From Pelovirga terrestris (GTDB taxonomy: Bacteria; Desulfobacterota; Desulfuromonadia; Desulfuromonadales; Geopsychrobacteraceae), in NCBI RefSeq assembly GCF_014773365.1, contig NZ_JACWUN010000018.1:1-62255 (forward strand): a stretch of DNA of 62,255 bases, read 5' to 3'. The notes under the pieces were generated by a model that was given only the letters and a program-made list of their open reading frames with translations, was not told the DNA's origin and searched no databases. Made by a program: the position numbers and the translations under genes. Below are positions 1 to 6,336 of this stretch, piece by piece (the stretch's first letter is position 1; the number at the start of each line of letters is the position of its first letter).

Positions 1-378
1 ATCTGATCATCCTGGACGACTGGGGTCTTGCGCCAATGACCGATCTACACCGCCGGGATCTGCTCGAACTGCTGGAGGATCGATATGGCAAGCGATCGAC
101 CATCGTCACCAGCCAATTGCCGGTCACAGCCTGGCATGAGTCCATCGGTGATCCAACCCTGGCCGATGCCATTCTCGATCGGCTCGTACACAACGCTTAT
201 AAAATTGAATTGAAAGGAGAATCGATGAGAAAACACGCCATCAGCCTTGACCAAAACTGACAGTCGATTTACAAAAAGACTCCAGCGTCGCTTCGCTCCG
301 ACAGGTGGCCCACTTTGCTCCAGAAATGGTGGTCCAGTTTAAAACGGAATCACTGGCCCACTTTCACCGGAATACGCA
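1..378 (+). mobile_element. Right end of an IS21-family element, truncated by the window edge
   Basis: The segment holds the 3' end of an istB-like gene followed by about 120 bp of terminal repeat sequence. An 11-bp direct repeat, TGGCCCACTTT, occurs at 306 and again at 354, which fits the multiple end repeats of IS21 elements. The probable terminus is near 378, where the reverse strand begins TGCGTATTCC; I recall this as a common IS21-type tip. The left end and istA lie outside the window, so completeness cannot be judged. Confidence 0.65.
3..260 (+). CDS. istB: IstB-like IS21 helper ATPase, C-terminal part
   Basis: The gene is open from the window start and ends with TGA at 258-260, so only the last 85 codons are visible. 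The segment begins LIILDDWG, a Walker-B-like strand of the DnaA-related ATPase fold. It continues with [16 protein letters not shown] and ends with the [23 protein letters not shown] block typical of IstB C-termini. IstB assists the IstA transposase of IS21 elements. The Walker A half and the start codon lie upstream of the window. Confidence 0.85.
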   Translation: MIILDDWGLAPMTDLHRRDLLELLEDRYGKRSTIVTSQLPVTAWHESIGDPTLADAILDRLVHNAYKIELKGESMRKHAISLDQN

Positions 379-471
379 GTTGTTGCCTTTGCTGTAGGCT
401 GGCTGTTCTTCACGAACGTGATAGCCCCGCCCAACCCAAAGTGACAGAGTCAATCGTTAGGTGGTAGGCTT

Positions 472-513
472 TTTCGATTTCGATTTCGATTTCGATTTCG
501 ATTTCGATTTCGA
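472..513. repeat. Hexamer tandem repeat, seven TTTCGA units
   Basis: Seven perfect copies of TTTCGA stand in line between the IS21 terminus and the RAYT unit. A pure 6-bp array is a likely site of slippage. The surrounding stretch 379-522 contains no gene I can support. Confidence 0.9.
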
Positions 514-522
514 TTGAACAAC

Positions 523-1620
523 AAACATATTTTGCCTGTCCCCTTTTTTTTTCAATCCTCACCTGCCCAATGTCTCAGTCAATCGGCGCAAGGAAAAGAC
601 GTCTTCCAGCCCCCTCACCGCTACCGGATTCTTATCCGGGTTGTCTTCTTCAGAGCACCAGCGTCGCCAGTGGGTTCGGACAAAATCACGACTGCCGATA
701 ATCACGCTATCAGTAAAATAGCGCGAACGGGACAAAAATCGATCGACTGGTGGCTTGGTATAGTTGCGTGCCTGCTCTTGGGTGACAATCTGACCATCAA
801 TATGTGCCCCTTTATCCGTCGGTAATGCGCCGACCTCGTAGACAAACTGGCGATAACGCCGTAACTGCTCATCGACTGATAGCTTCTCCGCCCCCACCAG
901 ACCGAAATCCAGTGACAAAAATCGGCTCCTGTTGCCCATCTGGCTGTGATACCCCAGTGAACTCCAGCGATAATCGTCAGGACGTGCGACCAATCCGGCA
1001 CGAATGGGGTTCAAGTCCACATAGGCCAGGCAGTTGATCAGGGTATCGCCATCCTCGACCAGCACACTCTTGAACCGCTCACCCCAGAAAAAACCACGGC
1101 GGTTATGGCGCTTATTGTAATAGCGCGAAAAGGATTGTTTGATCTCCTTCATCATTTCCGACAACTGCTGCCATTTATAGCGCAGCATGGCAATCTGACC
1201 TGGCAAGGGCGAATCTTTGGTCTCGTCATCCTGATAATACAGAGCGTAGCGGCGCTGGATTTCGGTATCGGAATACCCCTCATCCGGATGCATACGCACC
1301 ACCAGATGAAAGTGATTGCCCATAATGCAAAAGCCCAAAACATCGGCAAAATAAATGGATGTAAAGTGGCGAATGACCTGCAGCAGATGGTCTTTTTCGG
1401 CATCACCCAGGACAAAACCATCCAATGCCGTGCGCGACATCAGATGATAAACCGCCGACTCACCCTCAACAACCAGACGCGGACTACGCGGCATAACTAC
1501 TACCTCCAGAATATTCCCCACAAAGACCAGCAACCGAAAACTGACACATCACAAACTCAACACCAACCTAACCCGACACAAATCGCCACGTCAATCATAT
1601 TTCGCCTGTCCCTTTTTTTT
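523..1620 (-). mobile_element. Full-length RAYT unit with GGGGACAGGC-type ends
   Basis: The unit consists of a RAYT gene (559-1494), about 95 bp of upstream DNA, and related ends. Read on the minus strand, both flanks carry a run of A followed by GGGGACAGGC (copies at about 527-552 and 1589-1620). A second, internally deleted copy of the same unit follows at 1622-1955, so gene and flanks behaved as one transposable or duplicable segment. Confidence 0.6.
559..1494 (-). CDS. REP-associated tyrosine transposase (RAYT, Y1/HUH family)
   Basis: The 311-residue protein is a Y1-type HUH transposase of the RAYT group, which acts on single-stranded DNA with one catalytic tyrosine. The metal-binding HUH motif is H61-F-H63 in MGNHFHLVV. 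The conserved segment NKRHNRRGFFWGERFKS follows, with the likely catalytic tyrosine in the preceding FSRYYNK, and then LAYVDLNPIRAGLV. The ATG at 1494 is preceded by GGAGGT, so it is preferred over an in-frame start 13 codons upstream. Family members normally mobilise small palindromic repeats. Here the neighbourhood shows simple GGGGACAGGC repeats and a deleted copy of the gene itself. Confidence 0.9.
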   Translation of the reverse strand: MPRSPRLVVEGESAVYHLMSRTALDGFVLGDAEKDHLLQVIRHFTSIYFADVLGFCIMGNHFHLVVRMHPDEGYSDTEIQRRYALYYQDDETKDSPLPGQIAMLRYKWQQLSEMMKEIKQSFSRYYNKRHNRRGFFWGERFKSVLVEDGDTLINCLAYVDLNPIRAGLVARPDDYRWSSLGYHSQMGNRSRFLSLDFGLVGAEKLSVDEQLRRYRQFVYEVGALPTDKGAHIDGQIVTQEQARNYTKPPVDRFLSRSRYFTDSVIIGSRDFVRTHWRRWCSEEDNPDKNPVAVRGLEDVFSLRRLTETLGR

Positions 1621-1621
1621 A

Positions 1622-1955
1622 CGTCAATCATATTTCGCCTGTCCCCTTTTTTTCAATAATGCAAAAGCCCAAAACATCAGTGAAATAGATGGATGTAAAG
1701 TGGCGAATGACCTGCAGCAGATGGTCTTTTTCGGCATCACCCAGGACAAAACCATCTAATGCCGTGCGCGACATCAGATGATAAACCGCCGACTCACCCT
1801 CAACAACCAGACGCGGACTGCGCGGCATAAATACTACCTCCAGAATATTCCCCACAAAGACCAGCAACAGAAAACTTACACGTCACAAACGCACCACCAA
1901 CCTAACCCGACACAAATCGCCACGTCAATCATATTTCGCCTGTCCCCTTTTTTTT
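1622..1955 (-). mobile_element. Internally deleted derivative of the RAYT unit
   Basis: The right 300 bp are nearly identical to 1320-1620 of the full unit, including gene start and upstream flank. The left end keeps the CCCC-T-run-CAAT terminus of the full unit. The centre, from about 556 to 1322 of the full unit, is missing. The two breakpoints share the short string AAT. This looks like an internal-deletion derivative with intact ends, comparable to MITE formation. Confidence 0.65.
1628..1828 (-). pseudogene. RAYT fragment, first ~58 codons
   Basis: The reading frame begins MPRSPRLVVEGESAVYHL, as in the intact gene at 559-1494, with the same GGAGGT-like ribosome site. It runs to DVLGFCI and then leaves homology into a short tail ending GTGEI, encoded by the repeat terminus. 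The HUH histidines are lost, so no activity is expected. From 1956 to 2120 there is no gene, only a further GGGGACAGG copy and unassigned sequence. Confidence 0.8.
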
Positions 1956-2120
1956 ACCTTCGCCTGTCCCCTTTTTTTTTTTTGCTTTTTTTCGGTTCAT
2001 AACGTGGCATCAGCGCATTATGCGAACCGAAAGAATGCCGCTGTGGTTTGTCAAAGAACAGAACAGTTGAGTTGATCCCAGTTCCAGCTCAACAAAAATT
2101 TATTCAGGAAACCCTATATA

Positions 2121-2150
2121 CAAAAAAACCCGCATAAGCGGGTTTTTTTG
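2121..2150 (-). terminator. Rho-independent terminator downstream of the pilin gene
   Basis: A stem CCCGC/GCGGG with a four-base loop (ATAA) is flanked by A7 on one side and T7 on the other. It would stop transcription in either direction. It lies 21 bp past the pilin stop codon. Confidence 0.85.
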
Positions 2151-2170
2151 TATATTAAAACTTATAGAAA

Positions 2171-2581
2171 TTAAGGTTTTCGAATTTCGATTTCACCTAC
2201 TGTGCTATCAAAAAACACATCTGTGATGGTGGTAGCAGCAGCATTTGTTGCAGTGATCGTGAATGTAGTACCATCTCCACCCACAGCTATATCAACATCA
2301 TTATTTCCTGATGTTTCAACAGTTAAAGCATCCTCCGCATCAGCACCAGTATAAGTATCGTTGTCAATCCAAAACATCTCCATCGCAGAAGCAGTATTTC
2401 TTACGTCAGCCTGCATTGATGAGATGTAAGCCCGCTCACGATAAGCCGCAAACTGCGGAATGGCAATCGCTGCCAGAATACCGATGATCGCAACAACGAT
2501 CAGCAATTCAATCAGGGTGAAACCTTTTTGATTCTTAATCAATTTACGCTGGGGTTGGACAACTGTCATTTCTTGATTCAT
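2171..2581 (-). CDS. pilA: Type IV major pilin, PilA-like, candidate conductive pilin
   Basis: The 136-residue prepilin has a 20-residue leader ending KNQKG, followed by the mature N-terminus FTLIELLIVVAIIGILAAIA with Glu5. The processed protein would be 116 residues, longer than the ~61-residue Geobacter sulfurreducens PilA. In mature numbering aromatics sit at F1, F24, Y27, Y32, F50/W51 and Y57, nearly the pattern linked to conductive Geobacter pili. The ATG at 2581 is preceded by AAAGGAG; an upstream in-frame start lacks a better site. A sigma-54 promoter lies about 80 bp upstream and a terminator behind. The C-terminal half is acidic and rich in Thr and Ala. Assembly genes are not in the window. 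Confidence 0.93.
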   Translation of the reverse strand: MNQEMTVVQPQRKLIKNQKGFTLIELLIVVAIIGILAAIAIPQFAAYRERAYISSMQADVRNTASAMEMFWIDNDTYTGADAEDALTVETSGNNDVDIAVGGDGTTFTITATNAAATTITDVFFDSTVGEIEIRKP

Positions 2582-2660
2582 AACGTTTCTCCTTTTATGA
2601 AGAGTGAGATTTGTCACCGGCACTGCTGCCGGTGTGCATGTGCTTCTTATTTGTTAGACT

Positions 2661-2677
2661 TAGCAACACACGTGCCA
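2661..2677 (-). promoter_or_regulatory. Sigma-54 (RpoN) promoter for the pilin gene
   Basis: The minus strand reads TGGCACGTGTGTTGCTA, a perfect match to the sigma-54 consensus TGGCAC-N5-TTGCW. The -12 GC lies about 80 bp before the pilin ATG, giving a 5' leader of roughly 65-70 nt. Geobacter pilA is known to be RpoN/PilR dependent. The rpoN gene itself lies at 19741-21204. A 6-bp hairpin, GGCCTT/AAGGCC, lies further upstream at 2733-2747. Confidence 0.9.
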
Positions 2678-2895
2678 AAGCCAGAACTAAAAATCCACAA
2701 CCGCGATAAATCCTCCAATCGCTGGTTGCCTTGGCCTTTATAAGGCCGTAAAAACGTGGTTTTTAACTACAAAAAAAATTCAAAAAAATCCTAGGAGAGA
2801 AATTTATATAAGAGGGTAACGGTAAGGGAACCAGCTTTGTGAGTCTTAATTCATGATGAAGGGTCAATTTTTGTCAGTGGGAGATGACAAAAATT

Positions 2896-3032
2896 GTTAG
2901 TGGGGAGTGGGGAGTGGGGAAAAACAAAAACATTTTAACGCAGAGGCGCAAGAGGCGGAGAGGCGCAGGAGGAAAATCTTTCAGGCTTTTTCACGGTAAA
3001 ATCTTTGAACCGCACGCGGTAGGGTCAACGGC
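2896..3032. repeat. Mosaic intergenic repeat, copy 1
   Basis: The segment begins with three GTGGGGA-type heptamers, continues with an ACGCAGAGGCGC block, and ends with TTCAGGCTTTTTCACGG followed by AACCGC and GGTAGGGTCAAC. The latter half recurs almost unchanged at 5250-5308, and the GCAGAGGCG block recurs near 4220 and inverted near 3500, 4400 and 5410. No gene is visible between the pilin promoter and 3230. Confidence 0.8.
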
Positions 3033-3090
3033 TGAAACCAGGTAGTGGGGAATGGGGACTGGGAACTGGGCAAAGGCCTTTATTCTCCTA

Positions 3091-3209
3091 CCCACTACCC
3101 ACTACCCACTACCCACTACCCACTACCCACTACCCACTACCCACTACCCACTACCCACTACCCACTACCCACTACCCACTACCCACTACCCACTACCCAC
3201 TACCCACTA
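3091..3209. repeat. Heptamer array, 17 perfect CCCACTA units
   Basis: Seventeen uninterrupted copies of CCCACTA fill 119 bp. They are preceded at 3041-3070 by a short array in the opposite sense (GGGGAAT, GGGGACT, GGGAACT), so the two could pair. The unit resembles the heptamer class known as STRR in filamentous cyanobacteria. Because 7 is not a multiple of 3, any reading frame through it is incidental. Confidence 0.95.
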
Positions 3210-3230
3210 CCAGTTTATTTCATCAGCTCA

Positions 3231-3443
3231 TCAAGCGAAGGCCAGGCGCCGCCCTTTAGGTTCGGGGATCGGGTCGTTATACTCACGCGCAGTTTCTATC
3301 CACAGTTCCATAGCCGACTGAATCTGGACGAGAGCTTCTTCATAGGTTGCTCCGTGGGCCATACAACCTGGCAGTTCCGGTACCTCAGCAACAAACGCCT
3401 GATCTTCCATGCTCCAGTAGATAATAATTTCGTATCTATTCAT
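3231..3443 (-). CDS. HicB-family antitoxin, no adjacent HicA
   Basis: The 70-residue protein has the HicB partial RNase-H-like fold: YEIIIYWSMEDQAFVAEVPELPGCMAHGATYEEAL, with the conserved VPELPGC turn and the following helix. HicB proteins neutralise the HicA mRNA interferase. Two ATG codons stand in tandem; the second is used here, with GGGAG upstream. No HicA frame is visible on either side: the next 140 bp upstream are repeat sequence. The C-terminus PIPEPKGRRLAFA lacks the DNA-binding extension of long HicB proteins. It may be an orphan, or may work with a distant partner. Confidence 0.8.
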   Translation of the reverse strand: MNRYEIIIYWSMEDQAFVAEVPELPGCMAHGATYEEALVQIQSAMELWIETAREYNDPIPEPKGRRLAFA

Positions 3444-3585
3444 CATCGTCTGCTCCCAACTTGTAGAAGGTCAATACGCACCTGACTTGTTTTACCTCAG
3501 TTCTCTGCGCCTCTCCTTCTCAGCGCCTCTGCGTTAGAGCCTTTGACCTTGACAATAAAACCAGTAAAAACTTGGAATCGATGCT

Positions 3586-3875
3586 TTACCGATCAACCCA
3601 GTAATCTGGAAGTCGGTGCTGATGGGCTATCGCAAGAATGATCAGACTGCTACCTTCGACAGAAAAAAGCACCTTGTAAGGAAAAGCGCGAACAAACGCC
3701 TTACGAACTGAACCCCTAACCGCAGGAAAGGAATCAGGAAACTCCAAAATACGGGCAATAGCAGCACGTACTTCTTGTTTGAAACGAACACACCGAGACC
3801 AGGATGTTGTAACTCGTAGTAGGCAACAGAATCATCAAGTTCGCTTCTGGCATGAAAAGTAAAGTGAACCCTCAT
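3586..3875 (-). pseudogene. ParE/RelE-family toxin, frameshifted by a GT duplication
   Basis: The frame starts MRVHFTFHARSELDDSVAYYE, the N-terminus of a ParE-like toxin, and stays in frame to LQHPGLG. Homology then continues in another frame as VRFKQEVRAAIARILEFPDS and on to a TAA at 3586-3588. The switch is at GTGTG (minus strand of 3789-3793), where one extra GT explains the shift. Removing it restores a protein of about 95 residues. The gene starts within the stop codon of the antitoxin (ATGA overlap), so the pair was one operon. As read, the toxin is inactive. Confidence 0.85.
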
Positions 3876-4075
3876 GCGCCGAACAGTTCCTCCATGGATA
3901 TTGTCTTCATTTTACCTGCACGATAGGCTACAAGACGCCGCTGGGCTTCTTCAAGCCAGATATCATCAATTGTCGGATCAGGGCGATCAACACTCTCAAG
4001 CAGTAGATCAACCAGAACTAATCGGTCTTGGGGTTTTAGTTGCAGTGCATTTTCTAAAACTTCCTGAGTGCCCAT
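3872..4075 (-). CDS. Addiction-module antitoxin paired with the broken ParE
   Basis: The 67-residue protein MGTQEVLENALQLKPQDRL belongs to the short antitoxin family of addiction modules (Unstab_antitox type), with the typical LVDLLLESVDRPDP core and a DDIWLEEAQRRL helix. The ATG at 4075 has AGAGGAG eight bases upstream; an in-frame start seven codons earlier does not. The gene overlaps the toxin start by ATGA. With the toxin frameshifted, the antitoxin would persist without its target. Confidence 0.85.
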   Translation of the reverse strand: MGTQEVLENALQLKPQDRLVLVDLLLESVDRPDPTIDDIWLEEAQRRLVAYRAGKMKTISMEELFGA

Positions 4076-4170
4076 AAAAACTCCTCTGTAACTCAACGTT
4101 AGAAATTAATCTTATCAGACTTTAGTCTAAATGGCATCAGCGTTCACAGATTCACGATCAAGCTGGGGGG

Positions 4171-4435
4171 GGACTACAGAATACAGAATACAGAATTCAG
4201 GAGAAAACCAGGCTAATTTTAACGCAGAGGCGCGAGAGTTGGATGGGCGGAGAGAATAGGAATGTGGCAACCTGGATTCTGCTCCCCCTTGGAGATCTTT
4301 GTGTCTTGGCGGCATTTTTTGATCATAGGGATAAATCAGCCACCAAGGCGCCAAGACCACCAAGAAATGCTTGGATAAAGACAGAAATTCGATGTTTATC
4401 TCAGCGCCTCTCCGTTAAAGCCTTTGACCGCGTCT
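4171..4435. repeat. Mosaic intergenic repeat, copy 2
   Basis: The stretch begins with ACAGAATACAGAATACAG, continues through a block found again at 5172-5221 (AGGAGAAAACCAGGCTAATTT) and a GCAGAGGCGCG block, and then carries CAGCCACCAAGGCGCCAAG, which is shared with 10818-10843. It ends with GCGCCTCTCCGTTAAAGCCT, also found at 5414-5433. It is a patchwork of repeat modules and no gene is evident. Bases 4436-4662 show nothing recognisable. Confidence 0.75.
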
Positions 4436-4662
4436 TCTTTGACTTTACCGTGTCGAGAAGGTTTTGAATTTTTTTCAAAATGTTACATCCGATTTTATCA
4501 GATGTTGATCGCGGCTAAATTGCCTGTAAAAGTTTTTTTGCATCGAAAAATCATCGATTATCCCGGCAATTTGAGCTGCCCTGAAAACGATATTTCGATA
4601 CGCTCTGTCACCATTTATGTTAAAATAGCAAATTCAATTATTTCGATTTTTAACAGCTGATC

Positions 4663-4950
4663 ATGAATGGGGCTGATATATGCTCGACTTCTTTTACCAT
4701 GGGTGAGTTTTTTCTGACAGCTCATGCTCAATTTGTCGCAACCGAGAGGAACATAAAACTTTCGTGGATAGAAGCAGTACTAACGCAGCCTGACGTTACC
4801 GAAACAGATCCAAAAGATCAGGAACTTATCCACTCCCTGGGAAAGATATCCGAAAACGATGGTCGCGTACTGCGCGTTATTCATTCACGAACCCAGCCCA
4901 TGAGGGTTGTAACAGTTTATTTTGATCGAAGCATGCGAGGCAAACCATGA
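4663..4950 (+). CDS. DUF4258-like small protein, toxin-like partner of DUF2283
   Basis: The core matches the DUF4258 pattern: a leading T-A-H-A-Q-F, then KLSWIEAVLTQPDVTETDPKD, GKISENDGRVLRVIHSRT and a final VVTVYFDRSMRG. The family resembles RelE/BrnT-type small toxins and commonly precedes DUF2283 genes. No activity is proven. The start is uncertain: ATG 4663 gives 95 residues, while ATG 4699 (MGEFFLTAHAQF) fits the family length better; neither has a clear ribosome site. The stop overlaps the next ATG by ATGA, so translation is coupled. Confidence 0.75.
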   Translation: MNGADICSTSFTMGEFFLTAHAQFVATERNIKLSWIEAVLTQPDVTETDPKDQELIHSLGKISENDGRVLRVIHSRTQPMRVVTVYFDRSMRGKP

Positions 4951-5147
4951 AAGTTCATTTTGACGAGAAAGCTGATGCCGTTTATTTGAAACTCACTGAT
5001 TCCAATATTGTTGAATCTGAGGAGGTATCTCCCGGCATCATCCTGGATTTTGACGAAAACAATCAGGTCGTCGGCATTGAAATGCTGCGGATTCAGAGCA
5101 GAGTCCCCCTGGCTAATCTTAAACAGTTGCAATTTGAAGTCGCTTGA
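4947..5147 (+). CDS. DUF2283 family protein, putative antitoxin-like partner
   Basis: The 66-residue protein MKVHFDEKADAVYLKLTDS has the compact DUF2283 fold: two strands, then SEEVSPGIILDFDENNQVVGIEML. It follows the DUF4258 gene with an ATGA overlap. This two-gene order recurs in many genomes and suggests a toxin-antitoxin-like function, but neither partner has an established activity. Confidence 0.85.
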   Translation: MKVHFDEKADAVYLKLTDSNIVESEEVSPGIILDFDENNQVVGIEMLRIQSRVPLANLKQLQFEVA

Positions 5148-5171
5148 AGATACAGGGGCGGGGATAAAAAC

Positions 5172-5450
5172 GGAATTCAGAATACAGAATTCAGGAGAAA
5201 ACCAGGCTAATTTTTACGCGGTGACGCAGGGGTTGGAGAGGTGGAGAGGAAAATCTTTCAGGCTTTTGTCACGGTAAAATCTTTAAACCGCGCACGGTAG
5301 GGTCAACACCTAAGGTCGGGGACTGGGGACTGGGGACTGGGGACTGGGGACTGGGGACTGGGAACTGGGGGCTGGGTTAAAGCTTTTATTCTCATCCCCG
5401 CCTCTCCTCCTCTGCGCCTCTCCGTTAAAGCCTTTAATCGCGGCTAAACC
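5172..5450. repeat. Mosaic intergenic repeat, copy 3, with GGGGACT heptamer array
   Basis: Modules from copies 1 and 2 are joined here: GAATACAGAATTCAGG (as at 4184), TTCAGGCTTTTGTCACGG and GGTAGGGTCAACACC (as at 2980-3031), then a GGGGACT array at 5318-5373 (six perfect and two variant units), then GCGCCTCTCCGTTAAAGCCT (as at 4401). The array unit is a permutation of CCCCAGT on the other strand. No gene lies here. Confidence 0.85.
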
Positions 5451-5458
5451 TGCTCATC

Positions 5459-5845
5459 TTAATTTCGCGGATCCATCACCCTGAGCTGATATTTAGCGAT
5501 GAGCTCGTCGGCGGTTACAAGGATCATCCCTTCTGCCTGCGCTTGCGCGATCAACATCCGGTCAAAAGGATCGCGGTGGATTGCTGGCAGACGTCCGGCA
5601 AGCTGGCCATGATAGAGACTGATTGGCAGCTTGCTGAAACCTTCATCTTCAACGACAGAATCCATATCCTCCGGAGCCTCTAGCTTGCCAAGAGACATTT
5701 TTACAGAAATCTCCCAGATTGTGGCTGCGCTGACAAACACCTGGTTACGTTCATCACTGATCATTTCACGGCAACGATCGCCAAGCTGTGTTGAATCAGC
5801 CAGCCACCAAAGAAGGGTGTGGGTGTCGAGTAAAAATCGCTGCAT
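5459..5845 (-). CDS. vapC: PIN-domain toxin (VapC family)
   Basis: The 128-residue protein is a PIN-domain ribonuclease. It begins with LLDTHTLLWWLADS, which holds the first acidic residue. The second is in AATIWEISVKMSLGKLE, and the later acidic pair is in HRDPFDRMLIAQAQAEGMILVTADE. The DTHTLLWW type is usual for PIN toxins paired with Phd-like antitoxins. The ATG at 5845 overlaps the antitoxin stop (TGATG), giving coupled translation. No damage is apparent. Confidence 0.93.
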   Translation of the reverse strand: MQRFLLDTHTLLWWLADSTQLGDRCREMISDERNQVFVSAATIWEISVKMSLGKLEAPEDMDSVVEDEGFSKLPISLYHGQLAGRLPAIHRDPFDRMLIAQAQAEGMILVTADELIAKYQLRVMDPRN

Positions 5846-6078
5846 CAATCATTCCCCTCAAAAGCTTCAATAATATCTTCCGGGGTGTGATCAAAGTCAT
5901 CTGCCATGTGTATCCGCCCCTTGAACCGACCGGGCTTACGCTGAATACGATTTTCGCGATGAGGAAGGAGATCGAGGTAGGGCTTGCCAGCCTTAGCAAT
6001 AACCACCCTTTCCCCTCGCCAAACTTTTTCTGCCAATGCAGAAAGTTGGCTTTTTGCTTCATGCATATTCACTTGCAT
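5845..6078 (-). CDS. Phd/YefM-family antitoxin for the PIN toxin
   Basis: The 77-residue protein begins MQVNMHEAKSQLSALAEKVW and continues GERVVIAKAGKPYLDLLP, the DNA-binding half of Phd/YefM antitoxins. The acidic tail DDFDHTPEDIIEAFEGND would cover the toxin active site. ATG 6078 has GGAGGT six bases upstream; an in-frame start four codons earlier sits on the ribosome site itself. It precedes and overlaps vapC, and a palindrome just upstream is the probable operator. Confidence 0.93.
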   Translation of the reverse strand: MQVNMHEAKSQLSALAEKVWRGERVVIAKAGKPYLDLLPHRENRIQRKPGRFKGRIHMADDFDHTPEDIIEAFEGND

Positions 6079-6089
6079 AGTAACCTCCA

Positions 6090-6107
6090 TAATTAGTTAG
6101 CTAATTA
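6090..6107. promoter_or_regulatory. Candidate operator of the vapC/phd module
   Basis: TAATTAGTTAGCTAATTA has 7-bp inverted arms around a 4-bp centre and lies immediately upstream of the antitoxin ribosome site. Phd-family antitoxins autoregulate through such palindromes. The binding claim is inferred from position and symmetry. Confidence 0.65.
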
Positions 6108-6336
6108 TGACTAATCTGTTAATTTCTGTCAATATCCCCGCGCGGCAAGGCGGGCAGATGTGGGCAAGCACACCAAGAGAAGCTTGGCTTGCCAGGTTCT
6201 ATCCTAAATACCCTACCCTTAGTGCCACTTTCGGTTTGCTTCATTCTGCCCTCAATAGTCTTCTTCTCTATTTTGTCTGCTGATAAAACATGCTATAAAA
6301 CCACCCAGTTTTCACCCTGAAGGACTGGTAACGCCA

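Larger units (their letters stand above)
1589..1981. repeat. Dispersed A-run/GGGGACAGGCGAA repeats around the RAYT copies
   Basis: Near-identical copies lie at 1589-1620, 1622-1653, 1923-1955 and (shortened) 1957-1981, with a variant at 527-552 beyond the gene. The consensus on the minus strand is an A-run, GGGGACAGGCGAAATATGA, then TTGACG. All copies have the same orientation and mark the edges of the RAYT unit and its deletion derivative. They are the best candidates for the transposase's recognition ends. Confidence 0.75.

Noticed and set aside
1105-1659. A 184-codon plus-strand frame
   Set aside because: It is antisense to the RAYT gene, which has the HUH motif and a ribosome site.
3091-3209. 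A CRISPR array
   Set aside because: The repeats are contiguous 7-bp units with no spacers, and no cas genes occur in the window.
3045-3485. A 146-codon frame with THYPLPT repeats
   Set aside because: It is a translation of the CCCACTA array and overlaps the hicB gene on the other strand.
6110-6336. A manganese riboswitch (yybP-ykoY) ahead of mntP
   Set aside because: The conserved core elements could not be found, although the gene type made it likely.
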